Shown: in pieces, positions 1 through 9,626 of the stretch
Layout of the letters: each line of letters begins with the position of its first letter
Position numbering within the stretch: the first letter of the stretch is position 1
From: Agromyces mediolanus
Lineage (GTDB): Bacteria; Actinomycetota; Actinomycetes; Actinomycetales; Microbacteriaceae
Assembly: GCF_014648575.1 (NCBI RefSeq)
Contig: NZ_BMRJ01000002.1
Location: forward strand, 32,655-96,654
Reading direction: 5' to 3'
Length of the DNA stretch: 64,000 nt
The notes under the pieces: model-generated
What the model was told of the DNA's origin: nothing
Database searches by the model: none
The model's input: only the letters and a program-made list of their open reading frames with translations
Made by a program: the position numbers and the translations under genes

Positions 1-2
1 CG

Positions 3-50
3 GCCGGACTCGGAGAACGGAACGGGGTGCGCCTGTCGGCGGTCCGATGA
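3..50 (+). CDS. Possible 3' end of an upstream gene (partial)
   Basis: An open frame enters from the left edge and stops at TGA 48-50, giving a tail ending ERNGVRLSAVR. It is 22 bases ahead of the kinase start on the same strand, which fits an upstream operon member. Too little is present to identify a family, and the frame could be chance in such GC-rich DNA. Confidence 0.3.
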   Translation, partial: AGLGERNGVRLSAVR

Positions 51-72
51 CGAGCTGGCAGGGAGGGGCCGC

Positions 73-1203
73 GTGGCGAAGCGATTGCCCTCTGCGCCGC
101 CCGTGCTCGCGGGCTACAGCTACGTGCGCCCGCTCGGCACCGGCGGCTTCGCCGACGTCTTCCTCTACGAGCAGGACCTGCCGCGCCGCGTCACCGCGGT
201 GAAGGTGCTGCTCGCCGACGTCGTCGATGCGGAGGCGCGCCGCTCCTTCACGGTCGAGGCCGACGCGATGGCCAGGCTGAGCGCCCACCCCTCGATCGTG
301 ACCATCCATCAGGCCTCGATCTCCGCAGACGGCCGCCCGTACCTCGTGATGGAGTACTGCCCCGACTCGCTCGGCGCGAAGGCCAAGCGCGGCCCGATGC
401 CCTACGACGAGGTGCTCGACATCGGCGTGCGGATGGCGGGCGCCCTCGAGACCGCGCACCGCACCGGCCTGCTGCACCGCGACATCAAGCCCAGCAACCT
501 GCTGCTGAACTCGCTCGGCGCGCCCGTGCTCGCCGACTTCGGCATCGCCGCGGCGATCGGCGACGGGCAGGGCGAGGCGTTCGCGATGTCGATCCCGTGG
601 AGCGCGCCGGAGGTGCTCGGCGAGCAGACCACCGGCACCGTCGCCTCCGAGATCTGGGGGCTCGGCGCGACCCTCTACACGCTGCTCGCGGGGCACAGCC
701 CCTTCGAGCTGCCCGATCGCGCCCGCAACACGGTCGACCAGCTCTCCCGTCGAGTGCTCTCGGCGAGGTACACGCCGCTCTCCCCGCGCGGCGTGCCGCC
801 CCGCATCGACGCGGTGCTCGCGACGGCGATGCAGCGCGACCCCTCGCGCCGCTACGCCTCGATGAGCGAGTTCGGCGAGCAGCTGCGCTGGGCGCAGTAC
901 GAGCTCGGCCTCACCCCGACGACGCTCGAGGTCGCCGCGACGGAGTGGGCCGCCGCCGCACCCATCGACTTCGCCGACGCCTCGAGTCGCGGCCCGGTGA
1001 TCTCGACGGTGAAGCCCGAGGGCCGCCTCGCCGCGCGCACCGCCTCCGCCGCGACGCCGCGTGGCCGCGTCGTCGACGACGGCGGGCTGGCCGCGGCTCC
1101 GGCGCGGAACGGATGGCTCAAGCCGACGCTCATCGGCGTGGGCGCCGGCCTCGGCGTCCTCATCGCCGGCGCCGTGGCGATGAACCTCGCGGGAGTGCTC
1201 TGA
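73..1203 (+). CDS. Membrane-anchored Ser/Thr protein kinase (PknB-like)
   Basis: A 376-residue eukaryotic-type Ser/Thr kinase that would phosphorylate proteins at the membrane. The catalytic domain fills about residues 15-275: glycine-rich loop GTGGFADVF (22-30), ATP lysine in AVKVLL (K44), catalytic HRDIKPSN (135-142), DFG at 155-157 and an APE motif after the activation segment. A basic linker then leads to one C-terminal transmembrane helix (about 351-373), with no PASTA or other extracellular sensor. The start is GTG at 73 with GGGAGGGG about five bases upstream. TGA overlaps the next gene's ATG by one base (TGATG). The FHA and PP2C genes downstream supply reader and eraser, so this is probably the writer of a local phospho-signalling unit. 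Its ligand and substrates are not visible. Confidence 0.93.
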   Translation: MAKRLPSAPPVLAGYSYVRPLGTGGFADVFLYEQDLPRRVTAVKVLLADVVDAEARRSFTVEADAMARLSAHPSIVTIHQASISADGRPYLVMEYCPDSLGAKAKRGPMPYDEVLDIGVRMAGALETAHRTGLLHRDIKPSNLLLNSLGAPVLADFGIAAAIGDGQGEAFAMSIPWSAPEVLGEQTTGTVASEIWGLGATLYTLLAGHSPFELPDRARNTVDQLSRRVLSARYTPLSPRGVPPRIDAVLATAMQRDPSRRYASMSEFGEQLRWAQYELGLTPTTLEVAATEWAAAAPIDFADASSRGPVISTVKPEGRLAARTASAATPRGRVVDDGGLAAAPARNGWLKPTLIGVGAGLGVLIAGAVAMNLAGVL

Positions 1204-4200
1204 TGGCGGCCGCAGCGCGCGAGCGCAGCGGGCGCCGGCCGTCGCGCGGCGCGATCATCGGCGCCGTGGCGGGCGTGGCCGCCGTCGCGACCGTGGTCAC
1301 CCTCGCGGTGACGGCGAACGGCTACGAGGCCCAGCAGGTGCCCCGGCTCGAGACCGCCGTGTGGGTGAGCCGCGACGCCGGCCAGTACGCGCGGGTCAAC
1401 ACCGACCTCGCCGAGATCGACGTCGTCCGCGACGTCGACGACCCGAGCGCGATCGTGCAGTCCGGCGCGCGCGCCTCCGTCTACAGCCAGGGGCTCGGGC
1501 AGCGCTGGCAGGTGAACGTCGCCGACCCCGTCGATCTCGTCGGCGCCGACGGCGTGGGCGGCACGCCGACCCCCGTCGGCACGCGCGAGGTGCAGTCGGC
1601 CGGCGACTGGATCGCCTACCGCACCGACACCGGGACCGTGCACGTCGGCCGGGTCGAGAGCGATCAGGCGGTGCCGGTCGACCCGTTCGCGGGCGAGGAG
1701 GGCGACACCGACGAGACGTACGCCGCCAACGCGATCGGCATCTCCCCGAACGGCCTGCTCGTCATGTACTCGGCGCGCGAGGGCGCGGTGCGCAGCTACG
1801 ACGCGGAGAGCGGTCGCTTCGGCGACGCGGTGTCGATCGAGGCGCCGCCCGCCGCGGACGCCGGGGTCCAGCTCGCCGTGATCGGCGAGCACTGGCTGCT
1901 CGTCGACGCGGCGGACGGTCGCACGTGGCGCGAGGGCGGCGGGGCCCCGACCACGCTCGACGTCGGAGCCGACGCGCTGCTGCAGCAGAGCGCGGCGACG
2001 GGCGACGCGGCGTTCCTCGCGGACTCCGACGGGCTCGTCTCGATCCCCCTCGACGGCGGGGAGCCCGAGCGCGTCGCCGCCGACGGCGGCGTGCCGGCCA
2101 GGCCCGTCGTGGCCGACGGCGGCGTGGTCGCGGCGTGGCTCGCGCCGGGCGGCGGCACCGCCTGGTTCGGAGACACCGGCGAGTCGGTGGCCCTCGGCAT
2201 GCCGTCGGGCGAGATCGATGCGGCCGCCTCGCTCTCGCCGATGCTGCGCACGAACGGCGACCGCGCGGTGCTGAACGAGACGACGAGCGGGCTGCTCTGG
2301 ACGCTCCCCGACGGCCGGCTCGTGCCGCTCGAGCAGTGGGACCTCGACGACGAGGTCGAGGACAAGGTCGGCACCCAGCAGGTGGAGGACCTCGCGAGGC
2401 AGGAACCGCCCGTCGCGGTCGCGGACTCCTTCGGCGTGCGCGCGGGGCAGCAGGTCGAGCTGCCCGTGCTGCTCAACGACCACGACCCGAACTCGAAGGA
2501 CGTGCTGACGGTCGATCGCGCCTCCATGGCGGGCGGGCTCGCGGACCCGGGCTTCGGCGAGCTCTCGCTCGTCGCGAACGACCAGACGCCGACCGTGCGG
2601 GTGCGGGCGACGAGCGGCTCGACCACCTTCAGCTACGCCGTCACCGACGGGCAGGCGAGCTCCGCCCCCGTGACCGTGACGCTCACCGTCGTCCCCGACG
2701 ACCAGAACTCGGCGCCCGTCTGGTGCGGCGTGGAGGCCTGCGTGCAGGAGTGGCCCTCGCCGCAGCTCATGCCCGGCGGGACCGCGATCGTCGACGTGCT
2801 GTCCGGCTGGGTCGACCCGGAGGGCGACGCCTTCGTGCTCGCCGGCGCCGAGCCGCTCGACCCGTCCGCGCCCGTCACGGTCGTCCCGATGGGCGACGGC
2901 CGCGTCGCCATCCGCCACACCGACCCGAACGCCGCGGGCACGACGGTCCCGGTGAAGATCACCGTCGCCGACGTCCACGGCGCGAGCGCCGACGCGACCC
3001 TCGACCTCCGGGTGTCGGCCAACGCCGGCCTCGACGTCGCGCCGGTCGCCGTGACCGCCGGAGCCGGACGCACCACGATCGTCCCGATCGCCGACCACGC
3101 CTCGGGCGGCTCGGGCTCGCTGCGGCTCCTCGACGCGGTGCCGACGGCCTCCGCGGAGGGCGCCGGGCTCGAGGTCGTGCCGAACGCGGCCGCCGGCCAG
3201 GTCGAGCTCCGCGCCGCCGAGCCGGGCGCCTACACCGCCACCTACACGGTGCAGGACCTCGTGACGCGTGCCGAGCAGTCCGCGACCATCCGGGTCACCG
3301 TGGCCGCCGCCGGCGCGCCGATCGCGATCGCCCCGATGACCGCGTTCGTCCGACAGGGCGAGGACTCCATGGTCGACGTGCTCGGCGCCGTGCAGAACAC
3401 CGGCGGCCGGGTGCTCATGGTCACGGAGGCCGTCTCGGTCTCGCCCGAGCTCAACATCGGCCTCGTCGGCCAGTCCCAGGTGCGCGTCGCCGGGTCGACC
3501 CAGGACGGTCAGCCCGGGCTCGTCGGGCGCGCCAGGGTCACCGTCTCGGACGGCGCCGGCGGCACGGCGGTCGGCGACCTCAGCGTGTTCCTCGTCGCCG
3601 CCTCCGCCGGGCTCAGCCCGATCGCGATGCCGGACACGGTCACGATGCGGGCGGGGGAGCTCGTCAGCATCCCCGTCACCGCGAACGATGTGAGCCCCAG
3701 AGCCGAGCGCCTCGTCGTGCACCCCGAGGTGACCGGCTCCGGCACCGAGGGCGAGCTCGTCTTCGCGTCCGGCAGCAGCGTCCGCTACCTCGCCCCGAAG
3801 ACGCCGGGCACGTACGAGCTCGGCTACGCGGTCGGCCTCGAGCAGGCGCCCGACCGGCTCGACCACTCGACCGTCACGGTCACGGTGCTCCCGGACGGCG
3901 CGAACCGCGCGCCGCAGCCGCGCTCGCTCGTCGCGCGCGTGCTCAGCGGTCAGAGCGTGTCGATCCCCGTGCCGGCCGCGGGCATGGACCCCGACGGCGA
4001 CCGCACCCGCCTCGTGTCGGTCACCCAGCCGGGCAAGGGCCTCGGCGTCGCCACGATCTCGGCCGAGGGCGATGCGATCGTGTACACGGCCCCCGCCGAC
4101 GGCACCGGCGACACCCAGCCGAACTTCGAGTACACCGTGCGCGACGCCTCGGGCGCGACGGGCAGCGCCGCCGTGCGCGTCGGCGTGCTGAGCGCCGCCG

Positions 4201-7199
4201 TGAGCGATGCCGCGCCGGTCACCTTCAGCGACTACGTGCGGGTGCAGCGCTCCTCCGACTCGCCGGTGACGATCGATCCCGCCGGCAACGACCTCGACCC
4301 CGCGCAGGGCGCCCTCCGCCTGGTGAAGCTCGTGCCGAACGCCCCCGAGGGCACCCCGGAGTACGAGCGGCTCCTCGCCCTCATCGACGACCGCACCTCG
4401 CTCGCCGACCGCCGCGTCGTCCTGCGCGCCGGCGACGTGGTCGGTACGAACTCCTACCGCTACACGGTGGCCTCCGAGCGCACCTCCTCGACGGCCGAGG
4501 GGCTCGTCGTGGTGAACGTCACCGAGGCCGCCTCGACCGATGTGCCCGTCGTGCGGGACACCGTCGTCACCGCGCGCTCCCGGCTCGAGCTCGCCGACCG
4601 CGGGCTCGACGTCGTCAGCGGCCGGGTGGTCTGGGCCTCCGGCGACCCGGCGAAGCTGAAGCTCGAGCTCTGGGGCGACGGCCCCGCCGCCGCCGGCTTC
4701 TCGGTGCAGGGCCACCGCATCCGTGGTCCGCTCCCCGACGAGGGCGCGCTCGTGCCGTTCCGGGTGAGCGGCACCAACTCCGCGGGCGGCGAGGTCGAGG
4801 CGTTCGGCTTCCTCGTGGTCCCGGCCGCCGACGAGCTCCGGGTGCAGCTGCGCGGCGACGTCAGCCCCGTCGAGGTGAAGGAGGAGGCGTCGAAGACCTT
4901 CGACGTCCAGAAGCTCCTCGACCTCCCGTCGGGCGATCGGGTCGAGCTGGCGGGCGACGGCGAGTACCCCGTGCAACGCGACGCGGCGAGCTGCGTCCCC
5001 GCGGGCGGCACCGGGGCGGAGTACCGAGCCGGTGCCGGCTCGCCGTGGTCCGACCTCTGCCTCATCGGGGTCCGGCTCCCGGGGCAGCAGCAGTGGTCGC
5101 AGGTCGCCGTGCCGATCAGCGTCATCCCGAAGGACCCGCAGGCGATCCTCTCGGCCGTGTCGCGCACGGTCCCGCCCGGCGCGAGCGAGACGGTGCGGCT
5201 CTACGAGGAGATGACGAGCTGGGAGGGCGGTCGCGAGGGCGACCGCGGCAAGCTCGACTACGCGGTCACCTACCAGGGCTCCGCCTTCACCGTCACCCAG
5301 CAGGGCGCGACCGTGACGGCCGAGGCTCGGGCGGATGCCCGGCCGGGCACCCGCGAGACCGTCACCGTGGGCGTGAGCGCCTTCGGCGGGCTGACCTCCG
5401 CGATCACGCTCGTCGTCGGTCAGGCGCCGGCGGACCAGCCGCGGGGCGCGGTCTTCACGCAGCAGTGCTCGGTGGGGCAGGGCAGCTCCTGCTCGATCCC
5501 CGTCGTGGGCGTCTCCGGCGAGTACGACCCGTTCTCGGGCAAGGCCGGCTCCGGTCTGAAGCTGCGCTCGCTGGGCGCCACCGCGTGCCCCGTCGCGAGC
5601 ATCGGGATGCAGGGCGACACCGCCGTCACGGTGACCTGGCCGAGCGGGCAGAACGCCTACGGCGGTCAGTGCGTCGTGCCGTTCACCGTCGCCGACGCCC
5701 AGGGGCGCACCGGCGAGGGCCGGCTCACCGTCGACCTGCTCGGCCTGCCGCAGGCGCCCGCGTCGATCGTCACGGCCGACTACACGAAGGACTCCGTGAC
5801 GATGGAGGTCTCGCTCGGCGAGGCGCTCCGGGCCCACCCGGAGGTCACCGGTGTCGAGATCCTCGAGGGCGGCCGCTCGGTGGGCGCCTCCTGCGGACCG
5901 GGCGCACCTGGCGTCTGGCGGTGCACCGTCGGCGGGCTCGTCCCCGGTGAGCGGCATTCCTACTCGGCCCGCGCCGTGAACAGCGTGGGGCCCTCGGCCG
6001 CCACGAACACGGTCGAGACCTGGGCCTACGAGGCGCCCTCGGTCGACGGCGTCGTCGCGACCCCCGTGTACCGCGCCGGCACGACCTCGCCGAGCGCCGG
6101 CGTGGTGCAGCTGACGATCACCTCGGACGCCGACGCCCGCTCGTTCCGCGTGCAGGAGACCGGGCAGACGATCGATCGCACGGGGGCGCAGACGAACGCC
6201 GAGCTGACTCTCGCGCCGGGCCCGCAGATGATCACCCTGGTGCCGATCAGCGTGTACACGCCGCCCACCGGGCGTGGCAACAACGAGGGCGGCCAGGCCG
6301 CCACGCCGGTCACCGTCGCCGGCGGGCCCTACTTCGAGCCGAACGCCATCCAGGCGGTCGCCACCACGAACTCCTCGATCCGCATCTCGGGCGTCGGCCT
6401 CGCCGGCAACTCGAGCGCGAAGCCGAACGAGCTCGTGTACTTCGCCTGGCGCTCCGGCGGCGAGCCGCAGTGCTCGGCCGACGGCAACGGCGGGCTCACC
6501 TACAGCGCCGGCTCGGCGCGGGTCTCGACCTCGCCGGACATCGACGGCCTCGACGAGCGCAAGCGCTACTACATCAAGGCGTGCGGCTCCAACGGCTTCG
6601 GGGTCGTCGCCTCGGGGATCGGCGAGGTGCGCGTCTACACGAGCGCGGACACGCCCACGGGCGACGCGAGCTACACCGTCGCCACTTCACCGAGTCCGGC
6701 GGGTCCCACCCACTACCGCTACGAGGTCACCGGCCCGAGCCTCGCCTCGATCGAGGACTTCCACGTCGAGTACTCCTCGAGCAGCTCCGGCGGCTGGACG
6801 ACGGACTTCGGCTCGGCCGTCAACGACGGGTCGAACCCGGGCCAGGTGCTCGCCCGGCAGTGCCACGACACCTGGGGCGGCCTCTACTGCTCCAACGAGA
6901 TCACCGTGAGCGCGAACACCGCGCCCGCGCCCGTGTCGGTCGACTTCAGCAGCTCCTGCGTGCCCGCCCCCGCGAACCCGAGCAACGTCTCGACGGGCGA
7001 GGCCGGGGCCACCGTCACCTCGGCCGCGGCGGGCTCCGCCGTCATCCAGAACTGGGCGCCGGACGCGAACGACCCGAACAAGGCGAGCTTCCGGCTCGCG
7101 TTCACCGGGGCGTTCAGCGGCCTGCAGCCGATCGACCGCACCGTCGACGTCTGCCAGCCGCCAGCGCCGAACCCGGGCGATACCGGGGGCGGCGGATGA
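1203..7199 (+). CDS. Giant membrane-anchored Ig-like/fibronectin-type repeat protein
   Basis: A 1998-residue protein with a short basic N-terminus, one transmembrane or uncleaved signal helix (about residues 17-40), then an extracellular region. Residues about 40-390 are Gly/Asp-rich and may form a propeller-like module. From about residue 400 there are repeated bacterial Ig/cadherin-like units, recognisable by PPVAVADSFGVRAGQ and LLNDHDPNSKD, by NSAPVW near 501 and by NRAPQPRSL with DPDGDR near 900. From about 1515 fibronectin-III-like modules follow, with a GDTGGGG tail. The start is ATG 1203, overlapping the kinase stop; the open frame extends upstream to 597 but that part is antisense-type noise. 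It is probably a surface stalk or cell-wall-associated structural protein serving the kinase operon. A hairpin overlaps its stop codon. Confidence 0.88.
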   Translation: MAAAARERSGRRPSRGAIIGAVAGVAAVATVVTLAVTANGYEAQQVPRLETAVWVSRDAGQYARVNTDLAEIDVVRDVDDPSAIVQSGARASVYSQGLGQRWQVNVADPVDLVGADGVGGTPTPVGTREVQSAGDWIAYRTDTGTVHVGRVESDQAVPVDPFAGEEGDTDETYAANAIGISPNGLLVMYSAREGAVRSYDAESGRFGDAVSIEAPPAADAGVQLAVIGEHWLLVDAADGRTWREGGGAPTTLDVGADALLQQSAATGDAAFLADSDGLVSIPLDGGEPERVAADGGVPARPVVADGGVVAAWLAPGGGTAWFGDTGESVALGMPSGEIDAAASLSPMLRTNGDRAVLNETTSGLLWTLPDGRLVPLEQWDLDDEVEDKVGTQQVEDLARQEPPVAVADSFGVRAGQQVELPVLLNDHDPNSKDVLTVDRASMAGGLADPGFGELSLVANDQTPTVRVRATSGSTTFSYAVTDGQASSAPVTVTLTVVPDDQNSAPVWCGVEACVQEWPSPQLMPGGTAIVDVLSGWVDPEGDAFVLAGAEPLDPSAPVTVVPMGDGRVAIRHTDPNAAGTTVPVKITVADVHGASADATLDLRVSANAGLDVAPVAVTAGAGRTTIVPIADHASGGSGSLRLLDAVPTASAEGAGLEVVPNAAAGQVELRAAEPGAYTATYTVQDLVTRAEQSATIRVTVAAAGAPIAIAPMTAFVRQGEDSMVDVLGAVQNTGGRVLMVTEAVSVSPELNIGLVGQSQVRVAGSTQDGQPGLVGRARVTVSDGAGGTAVGDLSVFLVAASAGLSPIAMPDTVTMRAGELVSIPVTANDVSPRAERLVVHPEVTGSGTEGELVFASGSSVRYLAPKTPGTYELGYAVGLEQAPDRLDHSTVTVTVLPDGANRAPQPRSLVARVLSGQSVSIPVPAAGMDPDGDRTRLVSVTQPGKGLGVATISAEGDAIVYTAPADGTGDTQPNFEYTVRDASGATGSAAVRVGVLSAAVSDAAPVTFSDYVRVQRSSDSPVTIDPAGNDLDPAQGALRLVKLVPNAPEGTPEYERLLALIDDRTSLADRRVVLRAGDVVGTNSYRYTVASERTSSTAEGLVVVNVTEAASTDVPVVRDTVVTARSRLELADRGLDVVSGRVVWASGDPAKLKLELWGDGPAAAGFSVQGHRIRGPLPDEGALVPFRVSGTNSAGGEVEAFGFLVVPAADELRVQLRGDVSPVEVKEEASKTFDVQKLLDLPSGDRVELAGDGEYPVQRDAASCVPAGGTGAEYRAGAGSPWSDLCLIGVRLPGQQQWSQVAVPISVIPKDPQAILSAVSRTVPPGASETVRLYEEMTSWEGGREGDRGKLDYAVTYQGSAFTVTQQGATVTAEARADARPGTRETVTVGVSAFGGLTSAITLVVGQAPADQPRGAVFTQQCSVGQGSSCSIPVVGVSGEYDPFSGKAGSGLKLRSLGATACPVASIGMQGDTAVTVTWPSGQNAYGGQCVVPFTVADAQGRTGEGRLTVDLLGLPQAPASIVTADYTKDSVTMEVSLGEALRAHPEVTGVEILEGGRSVGASCGPGAPGVWRCTVGGLVPGERHSYSARAVNSVGPSAATNTVETWAYEAPSVDGVVATPVYRAGTTSPSAGVVQLTITSDADARSFRVQETGQTIDRTGAQTNAELTLAPGPQMITLVPISVYTPPTGRGNNEGGQAATPVTVAGGPYFEPNAIQAVATTNSSIRISGVGLAGNSSAKPNELVYFAWRSGGEPQCSADGNGGLTYSAGSARVSTSPDIDGLDERKRYYIKACGSNGFGVVASGIGEVRVYTSADTPTGDASYTVATSPSPAGPTHYRYEVTGPSLASIEDFHVEYSSSSSGGWTTDFGSAVNDGSNPGQVLARQCHDTWGGLYCSNEITVSANTAPAPVSVDFSSSCVPAPANPSNVSTGEAGATVTSAAAGSAVIQNWAPDANDPNKASFRLAFTGAFSGLQPIDRTVDVCQPPAPNPGDTGGGG

Positions 7200-7208
7200 G
7201 GCATCCGC
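7192..7208 (+). terminator. Hairpin over the stop codon of the Ig-like gene
   Basis: Perfect 7-bp arms GCGGATG / CATCCGC with an AGG loop overlap the TGA at 7197-7199. There is no following T-run. It sits at the only sizeable gap (76 bases) in an otherwise overlapping operon, so it may act as a partial attenuator or processing stem rather than a full terminator. Confidence 0.35.
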
Positions 7209-7275
7209 ACCGCAGCCGGGCGGAGCCCGAGCCCGCCACCCAGCCCAGCACCGATCCCCGCCGAGAGGACCACCG

Positions 7276-8241
7276 ATGACCATCGCCCCGGAACAGGCCG
7301 CCTGGTTCCACGAGACGTTCGGACTCATCGCCGACAACGTCGAGCAGGCGCTGCTCGGCAAGCGCCACGTGATCGAGCTCGTGCTCGCGACCGCAGTCTC
7401 CGGCGGACACGTGCTGCTCGAGGACGCCCCCGGCACCGGCAAGACCGCGCTCGCCCGCGCCATCGGGCAGACGATCCACGGCACCAGCTCGCGCATCCAG
7501 TTCACGCCCGACCTGCTGCCCGGCGACGTCACCGGCATCACCGTGTTCGACCAGAAGTCCGGCGAGTTCGAGTTCCACGCCGGACCGGTGTTCGCGAACA
7601 TCGTGCTGGCCGACGAGATCAACCGGGCGAGCCCGAAGACGCAGTCCGCGCTGCTCGAGGTGATGGAGGAGGGGCAGGTCACGATCGACGGCGTCACCCG
7701 CTCCGTCGGCACCCCCTTCCTCGTGCTCGCCACGCAGAACCCGATCGAGCAGGGCGGCACCTACCGCCTGCCCGAGGCGCAGCTCGACCGCTTCTCCATC
7801 AAGACCTCCATCGGGTACCCGGACGAGGCCGCGACGATGCGCATCCTGCAGGGCGTCGGCACGCCCAAGGGCGAGCTCGAGGCCATCGTCGGCACCGACA
7901 CCATCGTCGCGATGACGGAGCTCTCGCGCAGCGTGTACGTCAACCCGCTCGTCTCCGACTACATCATGCGGCTCGTCGACGCCACGAGGCGCGCCTCCGA
8001 GGTGCGCCTCGGCGTGAGCGTCCGCGGCGCGATCGCCCTGTCCCGGCTCGCGATGACGTGGGCGGCCGCGGCCGGCCGCAGCTACGCGACCCCCGACGAC
8101 GTGCGCGAGCTCGCCGTCGCCGCCCTCGCCCACCGGCTCGTCCTCGAGCCCGAGGCCGAGTTCGACGGCGTCACGCAGAGCGCGGTCGTCAACCAGATCC
8201 TGCTCGACGTGCCGGCGCCGAGGGAGAACGGGGTGGCGTGA
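7276..8241 (+). CDS. MoxR-family AAA+ ATPase
   Basis: A 321-residue AAA+ ATPase of the MoxR/RavA class, thought to act as a chaperone that remodels partner proteins, often with DUF58/VWA partners. Visible motifs are Walker A in EDAPGTGKTALARAI (about 49-63), Walker B in IVLADEINRASPKT (about 110-123) and ATQNPIEQGGTY (sensor region, about 155-166). Length is typical for the family. ATG 7276 is preceded by GAGAGGA. Its stop overlaps the GTG of the DUF58 gene (GTGA), the standard MoxR-DUF58-transglutaminase order. That order implies it matures or energises the envelope assembly made from this operon. Confidence 0.93.
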   Translation: MTIAPEQAAWFHETFGLIADNVEQALLGKRHVIELVLATAVSGGHVLLEDAPGTGKTALARAIGQTIHGTSSRIQFTPDLLPGDVTGITVFDQKSGEFEFHAGPVFANIVLADEINRASPKTQSALLEVMEEGQVTIDGVTRSVGTPFLVLATQNPIEQGGTYRLPEAQLDRFSIKTSIGYPDEAATMRILQGVGTPKGELEAIVGTDTIVAMTELSRSVYVNPLVSDYIMRLVDATRRASEVRLGVSVRGAIALSRLAMTWAAAAGRSYATPDDVRELAVAALAHRLVLEPEAEFDGVTQSAVVNQILLDVPAPRENGVA

Positions 8242-9626
8242 GCGCACCCGAACGCCTGCTCCGCGAACCCGCGGGCCACGACACCGTCACCTCGACGCGC
8301 GGCGCCAGCGTCACGCGTCGTTCGGCGACCCGTCTCGGCGGCATCACGGGCGGCGCGGTGCGGCTGCGCCGCGGCTGGCGACGCGCGGGGGATGCCGCGG
8401 GCCGGGCCGTGCGCTGGGTGCGCGAGACGGTGTCGCCCGCCGGGGTCCTGCTCGCCGTGCTCACGGTCGGCGGGGTGCTCGCGGGCTGGGCGTTCGGCTG
8501 GATGGAGGCGTGGGTCGTCGCGGCCATCGCCGGCGTGCTGCTGCTCGCATGCGTGCCGTTCCTGCTCGGCGCGCACGACTACCGGGTGCGGCTCGAGCTC
8601 GACCGCGACCGGGTGGTCGCGGGCTCCGAGATCCGCGGCGGCCTCGACCTCGTGAACGAGGGCCGCCGGCTGGCGCTGCCCGGCGTCGTCGACCTGCCGG
8701 TCGGCACGGGGCTCGTCGAGGCCCACGTGCCGCTGCTCCGCGCCGGCGCGCACCACCACGAGGAGCTCGTCATCGCCGCGCAGCGCCGCGGCGTCATCGA
8801 CATCGGACCGATGACGGTCTCGCGCGGCGACCCGCTGCGCATCCTCCGCCGCGAGCTCAGCTGGCCCGAGGTGCAGCGCGTCTACGTGCACCCCGTGACC
8901 GCGCAGCTGCCGCCCTCGAGCGCCGGACTCATCCGCGACCTCGAGGGCGCGCCGTCGAGCCAGCTCGTCGACGCCGACCTCTCCTTCCACGCGGTGCGGG
9001 AGTACGCGCCCGGCGACTCGCAGCGCCACATCCACTGGAAGGCGACCGCCCGCACGGGCACCCTCATGGTGCGCCAGTACGAGGAGTCCAGGCACGCCCG
9101 CATCGCCGTGCTGCTCGACCTCGACCTCGGCGGGTACCGCGACGAGGACGAGTTCGAGCTGGCCGTCAGCGCCGCGGCCTCCCTCGGCGTGCAGGGCGTC
9201 CGCGAGGGCCGCGACGTGCTCGTCGGCGTGAGCGCCGAGCTCGACCCGGCCGACCGCGGCAGCGTGCAGGCCATGCGCTCGCTGCCGACCGTCTCCCCCC
9301 GGGTGCTGCTCGACGCCACCTCCGCGATCGAGGGCGGCGCCGCCGAAGGGCTCGACGCCGACGTCATCCGCCTGGAGTCGCTCGCCGCGCTCGTCGCGCG
9401 CTCCTTCGCCGATCTGTCGATCGCCTACCTCGTGACGGGCGCCGAGGTGCCCACCGCCCGGCTGCGCCGGGCCGCCGTCGCCCTCCCGCCCGGCATCGCG
9501 ATCGTCGCGGTCCGCTGCGAGCCGGGCGCCGAGCCGGGGCTCCGCCGCTCGCGCGAGCTCGCGGTGCTCACGATCGCCGAGCTCGCCGACCTCGGCCAGC
9601 TGCTCGCGAGAGGAGCGGCGCGATGA
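8238..9626 (+). CDS. DUF58 domain-containing membrane protein
   Basis: A 462-residue protein. Two hydrophobic helices at about residues 68-115 anchor it, followed by the soluble domain and the DUF58 signature REYAPGDSQRHIHWKATAR with GTLMVRQYE at about 254-282, then a VWA-like region (AVLLDLDL). DUF58 proteins are the usual partners of MoxR ATPases; their biochemical role is unresolved. The GTG start at 8238 overlaps the moxR stop and its own TGA overlaps the next ATG, so the three genes are translationally coupled. The longer open frame back to 8058 lies inside moxR and is not needed. Confidence 0.9.
   Translation: MSAPERLLREPAGHDTVTSTRGASVTRRSATRLGGITGGAVRLRRGWRRAGDAAGRAVRWVRETVSPAGVLLAVLTVGGVLAGWAFGWMEAWVVAAIAGVLLLACVPFLLGAHDYRVRLELDRDRVVAGSEIRGGLDLVNEGRRLALPGVVDLPVGTGLVEAHVPLLRAGAHHHEELVIAAQRRGVIDIGPMTVSRGDPLRILRRELSWPEVQRVYVHPVTAQLPPSSAGLIRDLEGAPSSQLVDADLSFHAVREYAPGDSQRHIHWKATARTGTLMVRQYEESRHARIAVLLDLDLGGYRDEDEFELAVSAAASLGVQGVREGRDVLVGVSAELDPADRGSVQAMRSLPTVSPRVLLDATSAIEGGAAEGLDADVIRLESLAALVARSFADLSIAYLVTGAEVPTARLRRAAVALPPGIAIVAVRCEPGAEPGLRRSRELAVLTIAELADLGQLLARGAAR

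Noticed and set aside
852..5957. 1701-residue open frame antisense to the Ig-like gene
   Set aside because: Composition is Arg/His/Gly/Val/Asp-rich with no domain pattern, as expected for the complement of a GC3-biased gene.
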